Assembly: GCA_023248915.1 (NCBI GenBank)
Contig: JAHFDQ010000191.1
Coordinates: 1 to 10,098, forward strand
Length of the DNA: 10,098 bases
Reading direction: 5' to 3'
DNA from: Archangiaceae bacterium
GTDB taxonomy: Bacteria; Myxococcota; Myxococcia; Myxococcales; Myxococcaceae
Shown piece by piece: positions 1-6,691 of this stretch (the stretch's first letter is position 1; each line of letters begins with the position of its first letter). A model generated the notes under the pieces. It had not been told where the DNA came from, did not search any database, and worked only from the letters and a program-made list of their open reading frames with translations. The translations under genes were made by a program, and so were the position numbers.

Positions 1-2078
1 GGGTTTAGCGGATCGGTAAAGCCACAGCCTTTCGCCTCGGGCACGCAGGGGTCTTCGTACTTGTCGAGGTTGCACTCCTGCGCGGTGGTGTCGTTCCACG
101 GAGCGCCGCGCACGAGCGGGGCGCAGCCGACGCTGACGGTGCAGGCGGCGTTGTCGAGGTTGCAGTGCCCGTCGGTGAGGCCCAGCTCGCAGGTCTGGGT
201 GAGCGTCGGAGCGCCGTACGGGGGCGAGAAGATGGCGCAGGCGACCTCAGCTGCGACGTAGTTCCAGGTCACCGTGCCCTCGACCTCGCCGGCAGCCACG
301 CCCACCGGGCCCGGGATTGAACCCGAGATGCCGGCGACGGCGACCACGTAGACCTTGGCGTTGTTGACCGCGTACTCGCCAAGCCCGTAGTCGTGGGACG
401 GCAGCCAGGCGTCGGCCGACAGGCAGCCCACGTGGGTGATGTCGCACCGGCCGATCATCGTGGTCGGCAGCGCAATCGTGGGAGTGGCGATGCGCGCGCA
501 CTCGCCGGGGCCCGCTCCACCCTCGTACAGCGCGGTGGGATCGCACACTCCAGCGCCGACCTTGCAGGTCCCTTCCTTCGCCCGCATCAGGGTCTCGAGG
601 ATGAGCGGGTTCTGGACGTAGGTCGCCGCGGCGACCACGCCACCCGAACCGGCCATCGGCAGCATCGTGGTCTGGTAGACCGCGTAGTCCGAGCCGGTCG
701 TCGTGGTGCCGTTGATGGCCGCGTAGGTCTTGTTCACGACGATCTTGATGAGGCAGACGTCGTTCAAGACGGTGTCCTTGAAGTAGTAGGTCTGGGTCAT
801 CGACAGGCCGTTCGCCGCCACGCCCGAAATCGACGTGGTGGTGACGGCGCCGACCGGGGTCACGGTGGACAGATAGCCCTTGCCGCTCGGGCACTCGGCA
901 GAAACCGACCAGCTCCAGTCGGTCGCGGTGGTCGAGGTGGCGGTGAAGGTCAGCGCGGCCGAGTCCATCGCCGAGGTCGAGGTGAACGCCTGCGTATCAG
1001 GGCTGCTGTACGCGGTGATGGTCGGCGCCAGGTCGGTCACCGGACGGGTGTTGTCCAGCATGTTCACCGTGAGGCTGACTCCGACGTTGGCGGCGATGAC
1101 CTGCCCGGCGACGGTAGTCGTGCCGACCAGCAGGGCGGCGCCGCCGGTCATGGTGCCGGCCGAGACGACCATGTCGGCGTCGCTGGCCGCGAGGGTGTAG
1201 GCGTTACCGGCAATGCCCTTGGTCTTGGCGGTGAGGGTGACGACCGAGCCCTTGGCGGCGGTGGTCACGAGCGCGCCGGTGGTGGCGTTGGTCGCGATCG
1301 CCTTGGCCAGGTTCTGGGCGGTGATGAACAGCTGCATGGCGCCCGGGTGCAGGGAGAAGGCCGAGAGGATGATCTCCGCTGGAGCGGTCACCGCCTTGGA
1401 CATGACGATCGCCGGTCCGGTCGGCCCAGGGGCAGCGGTGAAGCGAACGGTCGCGCCGGTCGCGGCAGCCGAGATGAAGTTCTGAATGCCAGCGGACACC
1501 GAGGCGTTGACGGCGGCGGCGAGGTTCGTGGCGGTGACCGCGTCATCAACACCGACCAGGAACTGGTTCGCACCAGGCGCGGCCGCGACCGCGGTGAATG
1601 CCACGCCGTTGACGGTGATGGAGTCCGTCGCCGCGACGTTGGTCAACGTCGCTTCGCCGTATGCGCCCACGCCGCCCATGTTGAAGTCGGTCCACGGTGC
1701 GATGGGGGCCGCCAGCGACTCGCGCGCGGTGAAGACGGTGGCCCCGTTCACGGTCACGGTGTCGAGGGCATCGAGGCCCGCGCCCACGGTGATGGTGCCG
1801 GTCGCCGCCACGTCCTTGTACGCCCGGAAGATGAAGTCATACGTCCCGGGAGTGATGTTCACCTTCTGGTACTTGCTCGACGCCATGGTCACTTCGGCGA
1901 TGGCTGCGCCGGGTACAACGACGACGCCCTCGATGGTGATCCTCGAGATTTCACTCGAGAGCGCGAGGGCCTCGACAGTGAGTGCGCCTTTGTCGGCGTC
2001 CGCCTGGTCGTCTGGCTGCGCGCTGCAGGCATCCAGCGCGGCCAGTGAAGCTGCAATCGTCATCCTCTTGAAGTTCAT
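1..2078 (-). CDS. Putative surface lipoprotein with phage-tail-like repeat modules and Cys-rich C-terminus (3' end cut by window edge)
   Basis: An uninterrupted minus-strand frame of 692 codons runs from ATG 2078 to the left edge without a stop, so the C-terminus is missing. AGGAGA lies 5 bases before the ATG. The N-terminus is short, basic and hydrophobic and ends in a lipobox-like Leu-Asp-Ala-Cys, with Cys18 as the lipid-anchor candidate; Asp at -2 is unusual. Residues 93-316 contain modules of the type DSITVNGVAFTA...TATNLAAAVNA...TLTAKTKGIAGN, a pattern I associate with phage tail/virion and adhesin-like proteins. Residues about 557-607 resemble a beta-rich module of phage tail fibres (WLPSHDYGLGEYAV ... 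VYVVAVAGISGS ... EGTVTWNYV). The last 190 residues hold many cysteines but no CxxCH, so probably disulfides rather than hemes. It is the third gene of the NHL-cytochrome operon, 43 bases after the cytochrome stop. An outer-surface anchoring or binding role is inference; the function is unknown. Confidence 0.8.
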   Translation of the reverse strand, partial: MNFKRMTIAASLAALDACSAQPDDQADADKGALTVEALALSSEISRITIEGVVVVPGAAIAEVTMASSKYQKVNITPGTYDFIFRAYKDVAATGTITVGAGLDALDTVTVNGATVFTARESLAAPIAPWTDFNMGGVGAYGEATLTNVAATDSITVNGVAFTAVAAAPGANQFLVGVDDAVTATNLAAAVNASVSAGIQNFISAAATGATVRFTAAPGPTGPAIVMSKAVTAPAEIILSAFSLHPGAMQLFITAQNLAKAIATNATTGALVTTAAKGSVVTLTAKTKGIAGNAYTLAASDADMVVSAGTMTGGAALLVGTTTVAGQVIAANVGVSLTVNMLDNTRPVTDLAPTITAYSSPDTQAFTSTSAMDSAALTFTATSTTATDWSWSVSAECPSGKGYLSTVTPVGAVTTTSISGVAANGLSMTQTYYFKDTVLNDVCLIKIVVNKTYAAINGTTTTGSDYAVYQTTMLPMAGSGGVVAAATYVQNPLILETLMRAKEGTCKVGAGVCDPTALYEGGAGPGECARIATPTIALPTTMIGRCDITHVGCLSADAWLPSHDYGLGEYAVNNAKVYVVAVAGISGSIPGPVGVAAGEVEGTVTWNYVAAEVACAIFSPPYGAPTLTQTCELGLTDGHCNLDNAACTVSVGCAPLVRGAPWNDTTAQECNLDKYEDPCVPEAKGCGFTDPLN

Positions 2079-2083
2079 TGAGT

Positions 2084-2089
2084 TCTCCT
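2084..2089 (-). promoter_or_regulatory. Ribosome binding site of the lipoprotein gene
   Basis: The minus strand reads AGGAGA, 5 bases before ATG 2078. It fixes the start of a gene that has no stop inside the window. The 43-base gap to the cytochrome stop shows no hairpin, which supports co-transcription with the cytochrome. Confidence 0.8.
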
Positions 2090-2121
2090 GAATAGGTCTT
2101 GAGTAAGGGTTAGAGAGCCAA

Positions 2122-3474
2122 CTAGTCCTTGGCATGGCACTTGTTGCAGTAGTTGCGGGCGTACGGGCCGAACACCGTCGCTGGGCGCCCGTAGTACGCC
2201 GCCTGCTGCTCAGCCTGGCTGTAGCCCCAGTTGATCTTGTTCTCGGTCGTGCTGGGATCGTAGATGGCATTGTTGGATGCGTCGGCAATGGTCATGAACT
2301 CGTTCTCGAGGAAGAACCGGGTCATGCTCTCGAAGCCCGACGCGTTCGCGCGGTGGCAGGACAGGCACATGACGTTCTTGCCGGTCGTCGCGGGCGAGCT
2401 GGCGCTGTCGTCGTTGACGGCGAGCAGCTTCAGCGCCGGGATGCCCGAGTAGTCGACGCCCTCTTCGAACGGGGCCAACGAGCTGTAGGCCTTGAGCGGG
2501 TCGGAGTTGGTCATGATGCCCGAGCTGACGTAGGCGTTGTAGTTGGCGACGATGGCCCCGGTCAGCTTGGCCCCGTTGCCGGCCGGGTGGACCAGCTTCG
2601 GCGTCCCGCTGACGTAGGTGTCGAGGTGCATGTTGGGGTGGCAGTTTCCGCACCACTCCGCCATTCCCGACCCGTAGGCCACGTGGGTCTGGGTGGTGCC
2701 CTCGCTGCGGTTGTACGTAGAGTTGACCACCGCTACCGGCGAGGGGTTGGTGAAGGCCAGCGCGGCGTTGCTGACGGACTTTGGCAGGTACCCGATGCCG
2801 CCGAGGAGCCGGTACATGCCGACGGCCGAGACGTTCGCCGTGGGGGCCACACTGTTCTGGTACGAGCCGCTGTTGAAGATGGGCAGGCCGGTCGTGCCGA
2901 CGGTGTTGTCCGAGAAGCGGCGGTACTTGCCATGCGGGTCATGGCAGCTCGAGCAGTGCAGGTTCTCGCGCGGGTAGGCGCCACCCGGAGAGACCAGCTG
3001 AACCTGGTCCATCTCGTAGCCGTAGTCCGTCGCGTTGATGTTGTGACCGTGGCGGTCACCCTCGTTGCCGTTGATGGTGGTGGTGCTGCGGATCGTGGTG
3101 TTGTACGTCTTCTTCAACCAGGCGAAGTCGCCGCCGGGCGTCATCTCGACGGGGGGCACTCCCGGCGCGAGCAACGAGCTGTCGGTAGAGATGTGGTAGC
3201 TGCTCGGCGCCGTGTCCTTCGCGTTGTGGCAGTTGAGGCAGGCCGACGACTGGTCCGATGCCTTCAAGAGGTAGGGGCCGGCCTGGAACTGCGTGAGCCC
3301 CAGGGCGACGCCGATGCTGGCGCCGATGCCCTCGGCTTCCATCGGCTTGTTCTCTTTGGAGTTGTGCATCGTGTGACACCCTTCGCACTCGGCGACGCCG
3401 CCTGAGTGGAAGGCGTACGCGTTTCCGAATGCGAACGCGAACACTGCGACCATCGCAACCCGAATCAGCCTCAT
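2122..3474 (-). CDS. omcS: OmcS-like secreted hexaheme c-type cytochrome (candidate nanowire subunit)
   Basis: The protein has 450 residues with a Sec signal peptide (residues 1-21, ending NAYA) and a mature start FHSGGVAECEGCHTMHN. Six CxxCH motifs begin at Cys30, 79, 174, 275, 370 and 443, and at least ten further histidines (23, 37, 94, 142, 144, 173, 181, 264, 283, 296) are available for bis-His ligation. From memory, many segments match Geobacter sulfurreducens OmcS: MTPGGDF, LHCSSCHDPHGKYRRF, NSGSYQNS, HPAGNGAK, SLAPFEEG, CLSCHRA, SMTRF and the terminal CNKCHAKD. OmcS has about the same length and six hemes, and polymerises into extracellular electron-conducting filaments. His37 is mature residue 16, matching OmcS His16, which ligates a heme of the adjacent subunit. 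ATG 3474 is chosen because AAGGAG lies 5 bases upstream and it yields a canonical signal peptide. A longer start at 3537 overlaps the NHL stop but adds 21 residues before the signal. Filament formation is inferred. Confidence 0.93.
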   Translation of the reverse strand: MRLIRVAMVAVFAFAFGNAYAFHSGGVAECEGCHTMHNSKENKPMEAEGIGASIGVALGLTQFQAGPYLLKASDQSSACLNCHNAKDTAPSSYHISTDSSLLAPGVPPVEMTPGGDFAWLKKTYNTTIRSTTTINGNEGDRHGHNINATDYGYEMDQVQLVSPGGAYPRENLHCSSCHDPHGKYRRFSDNTVGTTGLPIFNSGSYQNSVAPTANVSAVGMYRLLGGIGYLPKSVSNAALAFTNPSPVAVVNSTYNRSEGTTQTHVAYGSGMAEWCGNCHPNMHLDTYVSGTPKLVHPAGNGAKLTGAIVANYNAYVSSGIMTNSDPLKAYSSLAPFEEGVDYSGIPALKLLAVNDDSASSPATTGKNVMCLSCHRANASGFESMTRFFLENEFMTIADASNNAIYDPSTTENKINWGYSQAEQQAAYYGRPATVFGPYARNYCNKCHAKD

Positions 3475-3479
3475 TGCCT

Positions 3480-3485
3480 CTCCTT
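3480..3485 (-). promoter_or_regulatory. Ribosome binding site that decides the cytochrome start
   Basis: The minus strand reads AAGGAG, 5 bases before ATG 3474. This supports the internal ATG over the ATG at 3537, which has only a weaker AAGGTGG-like sequence inside the end of the NHL gene. Confidence 0.75.
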
Positions 3486-3533
3486 CGTGATGTTTCAGTA
3501 CCGCGTGGATTTGTTGGACTGCTCGTACGAAGC

Positions 3534-4457
3534 TCATTGCTGCCCCACCTTGAAGACGCTGACGCCGCGCCGGCCGTTGTTTGCGACGTAGAGCTTGCCG
3601 TCGCCGAGGGCGAGCTCGTCGGGGGCAGCCAGGTTGCTGGCGGCGCGGCCCCGGTAGCCGAACTCTCGGACGAACTTCAGCGACGGGTCGAAGACGATGA
3701 CCGCCGAGCGAAGGATGTCGGCGACGTAGATGTTGCCGGCCGGGTCGCGGGCGATGCCCCCGACGACGTTGAACTTGCCAGGGCCGCTGCCCCGGATTCC
3801 GAAGGCCTTCACCTCGCCCGCGGGAGAGATGACGTAGGCGCTGAACAGCGGCTGGACGGTCACGAGGAGGTTGCCGGACCCATCGACGTTGAACCCGCGG
3901 AAGCCCGTGTCGGCCCGCTGCGCTTCGAGGCCCAACAGCTTGGCGACGTCGTGCGCGGCGACGACTTTGCCCTCGCCGTCCGCCACCAGCACCTTCATCT
4001 GGGCGCTGTCGGCCAGGTACAGCTTGCCGTTCACGTACCTGAGCGCCGTCGGCGACAGGTTCGAGAACGCTTCAGGGACGTCCTTCAGCTCGACCCTGCC
4101 GACCGGCTCGCCGCGAAAGTTGCAGCGGAGAAGCGAGAGCTTCCCTTCGAGCGACGACAAGACCATCAGGCCGCCGTCGTCGATCGGCACCGCGGAGAGG
4201 ACTCCGCCGATGCCCGGGTCTTCGCCGAAAGTGAAGACTTCCATCCCGCTGTCGTTGAAGACGCGGACCAGCCCGCCTCCGGTCACGACGAGCTCTCTGT
4301 GGCCGGTGTCGTAGTTGAGCGACACGCCGCCCAGCGGCAGCACCCCATAGGTTGAGGCGAGACTGTGCAGGTAGCTCGCATCGAGAGCTGCCGAACTATT
4401 AGGCAGCAAACTAAGCGCTCCGATAAGAAATGGCGCAAGCTGTGCGGGACGGACCAA
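3534..4457 (-). CDS. Exported NHL-repeat beta-propeller protein
   Basis: The protein has 307 residues. The N-terminus (Arg3, hydrophobic residues 6-18, then PNSSAA) looks like a Sec signal peptide. The rest is built of propeller blades. The clearest NHL blades are residues 221-257 (GSGPGKFNVVGGIARDPAGN, then IYVADILRSAVIVFD) and 275-304 (LAAPDELALGDGKLYVANN, then SVFKV); weaker blades cover about 45-215. NHL propellers usually act as binding scaffolds, and no catalytic motif is visible. It is first in the operon, 59 bases ahead of the OmcS-like cytochrome. I recall an NHL-repeat gene next to omcS in Geobacter sulfurreducens, but cannot verify it here. A role in cytochrome maturation, export or filament assembly is inference. 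The start is a TTG at 4457, 9 bases after GAGAGG. An in-frame TTG at 4409 has a better GGAG but would remove the signal peptide. Confidence 0.82.
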   Translation of the reverse strand: MVRPAQLAPFLIGALSLLPNSSAALDASYLHSLASTYGVLPLGGVSLNYDTGHRELVVTGGGLVRVFNDSGMEVFTFGEDPGIGGVLSAVPIDDGGLMVLSSLEGKLSLLRCNFRGEPVGRVELKDVPEAFSNLSPTALRYVNGKLYLADSAQMKVLVADGEGKVVAAHDVAKLLGLEAQRADTGFRGFNVDGSGNLLVTVQPLFSAYVISPAGEVKAFGIRGSGPGKFNVVGGIARDPAGNIYVADILRSAVIVFDPSLKFVREFGYRGRAASNLAAPDELALGDGKLYVANNGRRGVSVFKVGQQ

Positions 4458-4473
4458 AACGGTCGGCCTCTCA

Positions 4474-4488
4474 GCAAGTCGCGTGCCT
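4474..4488 (-). promoter_or_regulatory. Candidate sigma-54 (-24/-12) promoter for the NHL-cytochrome-lipoprotein operon
   Basis: The minus strand reads GGCACG-CGAC-TTGCT over 4487-4473, against the consensus TGGCACG-N4-TTGCW. Only the leading T differs (A at 4488). The invariant GG and GC are exactly 10 bases apart. Transcription would begin near 4462-4463, 5-6 bases before the TTG codon at 4457, so the message would be nearly leaderless unless the 4409 TTG is used. The site is in the correct orientation, immediately upstream of the operon, and an NtrC-family regulator is encoded nearby. Confidence 0.65.
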
Positions 4489-4494
4489 GGGAGT

Positions 4495-4518
4495 GATAAA
4501 ATTATCCTGAAATTTCAG
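4495..4518. promoter_or_regulatory. Two abutting AT-rich palindromes upstream of the sigma-54 site
   Basis: GATAA-AA-TTATC (4495-4506) is an interrupted dyad. It touches CTGAAATTTCAG (4507-4518), a perfect 12-bp palindrome. Together they form an AT-rich island in GC-rich DNA, starting about 8 bases upstream of the -24 element. They could be an operator or a bending-protein site. The minus strand also offers a GATAAT -10-like hexamer at 4506-4501 with no good -35. Confidence 0.4.
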
Positions 4519-4554
4519 CCAACTAGACGAATTCAGACCAGAGTTTTCGCCCCC

Positions 4555-4595
4555 GGGTGTGCCAGGACACCCAGGATCAGGAGGGCGCTGGGTGT
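4555..4595. promoter_or_regulatory. Candidate enhancer (UAS) with dyad ACACCCAG-N13-CTGGGTGT plus a third half-site
   Basis: ACACCCAG (4567-4574) and CTGGGTGT (4588-4595) form an exact 8-bp inverted repeat with a 13-base spacer. A further GGGTGT half-site lies at 4555-4560, giving three half-sites. The dyad centre (about 4581) is about 118 bp upstream of the predicted sigma-54 start, the usual range for NtrC-family binding sites. As RNA, the ACACCC arm could pair with either GGGTGT arm, so an attenuator in a plus-strand leader is an alternative. Confidence 0.45.
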
Positions 4596-4726
4596 TTTGA
4601 CGCACTGCGAGATGATCTGGGCATTGCGGTAAGAGTCCCTAATGTAATTTGGGCTGGGCTCGCACCATCAGACCTCCGCTTGCCGCTTCGGCGTGGTACG
4701 TGAGGGCGCGCTGTTCGGTCCACGGC

Positions 4727-6538
4727 ATGAGCCTCGGGTCCTCAGCTGTACGAATCGCCGTCTTCGGGTTGGCGGTCGCCGCCGCCACCGCGTGGGCCCA
4801 GCCGGCACAGTCGCGTCCGTCCTACGAGCTCGAGCAGGTCCAGGTCGATCCCGGAGGGGCTGGTGGGCTGGTAGTCAACGGAGGCGGACTCCTGCCGCAC
4901 GGTCAGGTGAGCGCGAGCCTCCTCGGGGTCTACGACTACGATCCGGTCGTCTATTCGCTCGATGGCCAGGGCACCAGCGCGGCGGTGGTCGATCGGTTCA
5001 CGAGCCACCTGGTCGTCACGATGGTGCCGCTGCGGACGTTGCAGCTCGAGCTCCAGGCGCCGGTGGTGCTGCTCCAAGACGGGAAGGATCTCGGGGCGTT
5101 CGGCGTCTCGTCGCCCGCGGCGCGTGGCGTGGGTTCGGCTACAGTCTCGGCGCGGGCGATGCTCGCCTCGCAGGCGGAAGGCTATGGGCTGGACGGGGCG
5201 TTCGACCTCGCGGTGCGCCTGCCGTCCCTGATGCCCACTGCGCCCGGAGGCGAGCAGACGTTCGTGCTCGTTCCGCGGCTGAGCGTCGGACGGACGGTGA
5301 GCTTCGCGCGCGTGGAGGCGGGGGCGGGGCTCCGACTCCGGCAGCCCGAGCCGGGGACTGCCTACCGGCCGCGGCTCGACGTCTCCGTGGGAGCGGTCAC
5401 CTCCTTGAGCGCCTTCGTCCAGGAGGTCGACCTCGTCGCCCATGTGCCCTTCGACGGGGCGCCCGCCTCGGCAGACTTCCTCGTCGGCGGCCGCTTCTCA
5501 CCCAGCGAGCTGTTCGAGGTCTTCCTGCTGATCGGCCCGGGCGTCGGTCCGTCGCCTTCCTTCACCTTCCGCGTGCTGACCGGAATGACGGCGGGAAAGC
5601 CGGTGCTGGTGAGGCGTCGGCCTCTTCCGTCAGGGATGCCCGCCCCGGTGCCACCGGCCGAACCGCCCCCTGTCCGAGTTGCGGCCCTCGCTCCGGCCCC
5701 CGCGCCGTCCAAGCCGTGGGACGACCTGGACGACGACGGCGACGGCGTGTTGAACCGCGTTGACGAGTGCCCGAGCCTCGCGGGGCTCGCGGCGTTGAAG
5801 GGTTGCCCCGACCGGGACTCCGACGGGGACGGCCTCAATGACTCCGTCGACAAGTGCCCCTACCGGAAGGGCGTGCCCGACGTTCAAGGCTGCCCCATCA
5901 AGGATGCGGACGGCGACGGCGTAGCCGACGCCGAGGACGAATGCGTCGACGAGCCCGGCCCCGTCGAGCGCAGGGGCTGCCCGCTGAGGGACGCCGATGG
6001 CGACGGCATCGACGACGCGGTCGACGACTGCCCCGAAGAACCCGGAGTGCCCGAGCTGCACGGCTGCCCGGTGAGAGACCGCGACGGTGACGGCGTGGCC
6101 GACCCGGTGGACAACTGCCCCGACCAGAAGGGGCCGGCGAACAACCAGGGGTGTCCGCCGAAAATCGTCCAGCTCGTCATCATCACGAGGGAGAGGCTGG
6201 TCATCAAAGACAAGGTGTTCTTCGAGACGGCGAAGGCCAAGGTGTTGTCGCGCTCGTTCGGCCTGCTCAATCAGGTCGCCGCGGTGATGGACAACCACCC
6301 CGAGCTGGACCGGGTGGTGGTCGAAGGCCACACCGACAACCGGGGCGGGTCCGAGCTCAACCGGAAGTTGTCCCAGGCGCGTGCCGACTCGGTCCGCGAC
6401 TACCTTCTGAAGCGGGGCGTCGCGGCAATCAGGCTGCAGGCCGTGGGGTACGGCCCCAGCCGCCCCGTAGCCACGAACACGACCGCGAGGGGCCGGGAAC
6501 AAAATCGCCGGGTGGAGTTCGTCATCGTGAACCCGTAA
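4727..6538 (+). CDS. Outer-membrane OmpA-family protein with five TSP3 calcium-binding repeats
   Basis: The protein has 603 residues from ATG 4727. This start gives a clean signal peptide ending AWA before Gln25; the upstream in-frame TTG 4649 and GTG 4700 would add residues ahead of it, and none of these starts has a strong Shine-Dalgarno. Residues about 35-305 alternate hydrophobic and polar stretches and probably form an outer-membrane beta-barrel. A Pro/Ala-rich linker (about 306-331) leads to five TSP3 repeats (332-477), then an OmpA C-terminal domain (about 485-600). That domain carries GHTDNRG and LNRKLSQARA; Asp537 and Arg552 have the 15-residue spacing of the peptidoglycan-binding pair. 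Such proteins tether the outer membrane to peptidoglycan; Ca2+ probably stiffens the stalk. The gene is divergent from the cytochrome operon and upstream of the kinase. Whether the barrel helps the cytochrome reach the surface is unknown. Confidence 0.88.
   Translation: MSLGSSAVRIAVFGLAVAAATAWAQPAQSRPSYELEQVQVDPGGAGGLVVNGGGLLPHGQVSASLLGVYDYDPVVYSLDGQGTSAAVVDRFTSHLVVTMVPLRTLQLELQAPVVLLQDGKDLGAFGVSSPAARGVGSATVSARAMLASQAEGYGLDGAFDLAVRLPSLMPTAPGGEQTFVLVPRLSVGRTVSFARVEAGAGLRLRQPEPGTAYRPRLDVSVGAVTSLSAFVQEVDLVAHVPFDGAPASADFLVGGRFSPSELFEVFLLIGPGVGPSPSFTFRVLTGMTAGKPVLVRRRPLPSGMPAPVPPAEPPPVRVAALAPAPAPSKPWDDLDDDGDGVLNRVDECPSLAGLAALKGCPDRDSDGDGLNDSVDKCPYRKGVPDVQGCPIKDADGDGVADAEDECVDEPGPVERRGCPLRDADGDGIDDAVDDCPEEPGVPELHGCPVRDRDGDGVADPVDNCPDQKGPANNQGCPPKIVQLVIITRERLVIKDKVFFETAKAKVLSRSFGLLNQVAAVMDNHPELDRVVVEGHTDNRGGSELNRKLSQARADSVRDYLLKRGVAAIRLQAVGYGPSRPVATNTTARGREQNRRVEFVIVNP
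5720..6157 (+). repeat. Five tandem TSP3 repeats in the OmpA-like protein
   Basis: One 30-residue unit (5720-5809) is followed by four 29-residue units starting at 5810, 5897, 5984 and 6071. Each has an acidic calcium loop of the form DxDGDGxxDxxDxC and ends in GCP. The third unit has Cys-Val-Asp where the others have Cys-Pro. Two cysteines per unit suggest disulfides as in thrombospondin type 3 repeats. Confidence 0.9.
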
Positions 6539-6691
6539 TCACCGCGAGTGCGTGAAGTCGCCCAACCTGGGTCATCTGCCCCAATGCTGGTGCCCCTCCG
6601 ACCTTCCAAGTGTCCGAACTCCCGGCCTCTCCACGGGCACGTGGGTTGCTGTGCGTGTCCGAGTACCGCTGGGGAGGACTTTCGAATAGAC

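Noticed and set aside
393..2048. Long plus-strand open frame of 551 codons opposite the lipoprotein gene
   Set aside because: Its product is a low-complexity Gly/Arg/Asp/Val-rich sequence with no domain. The opposite strand has a coherent, longer protein with ribosome site, lipobox and modules.
2135..2148. TGGCAC-TTG-TTGCA, resembling a sigma-54 promoter on the plus strand
   Set aside because: The spacer is 3 bases instead of 5, so GG and GC are out of register, and the bases encode the conserved CNKCHAKD end of the cytochrome.
2134..3405. Plus-strand open frame opposite the cytochrome
   Set aside because: Arg/Val/Ala-rich shadow frame; the minus strand encodes the unmistakable six-heme cytochrome.
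2122..3537. Longer cytochrome start at ATG 3537, overlapping the NHL stop as ATGA
   Set aside because: It would place 21 residues before a canonical signal peptide, and ATG 3474 has a far better ribosome site. Translational coupling cannot be excluded.
4567..4598. Hairpin followed by TTTT, like a rho-independent terminator
   Set aside because: No plus-strand gene lies upstream to terminate, the stem is only 8 bp with a 13-base loop, and the T run is short; an enhancer dyad fits better.
4597..4625. TTGACG as a -35 box for the OmpA gene
   Set aside because: The hexamer 17 bases downstream is GGCATT, a poor -10; no credible housekeeping promoter could be assigned.
6539..6691. Search for a separate promoter or terminator between the OmpA gene and the kinase
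   Set aside because: Only a 5-bp dyad (CCACG-GGCA-CGTGG, 6631-6644) is present, and GG/GC pairs are not at sigma-54 spacing.
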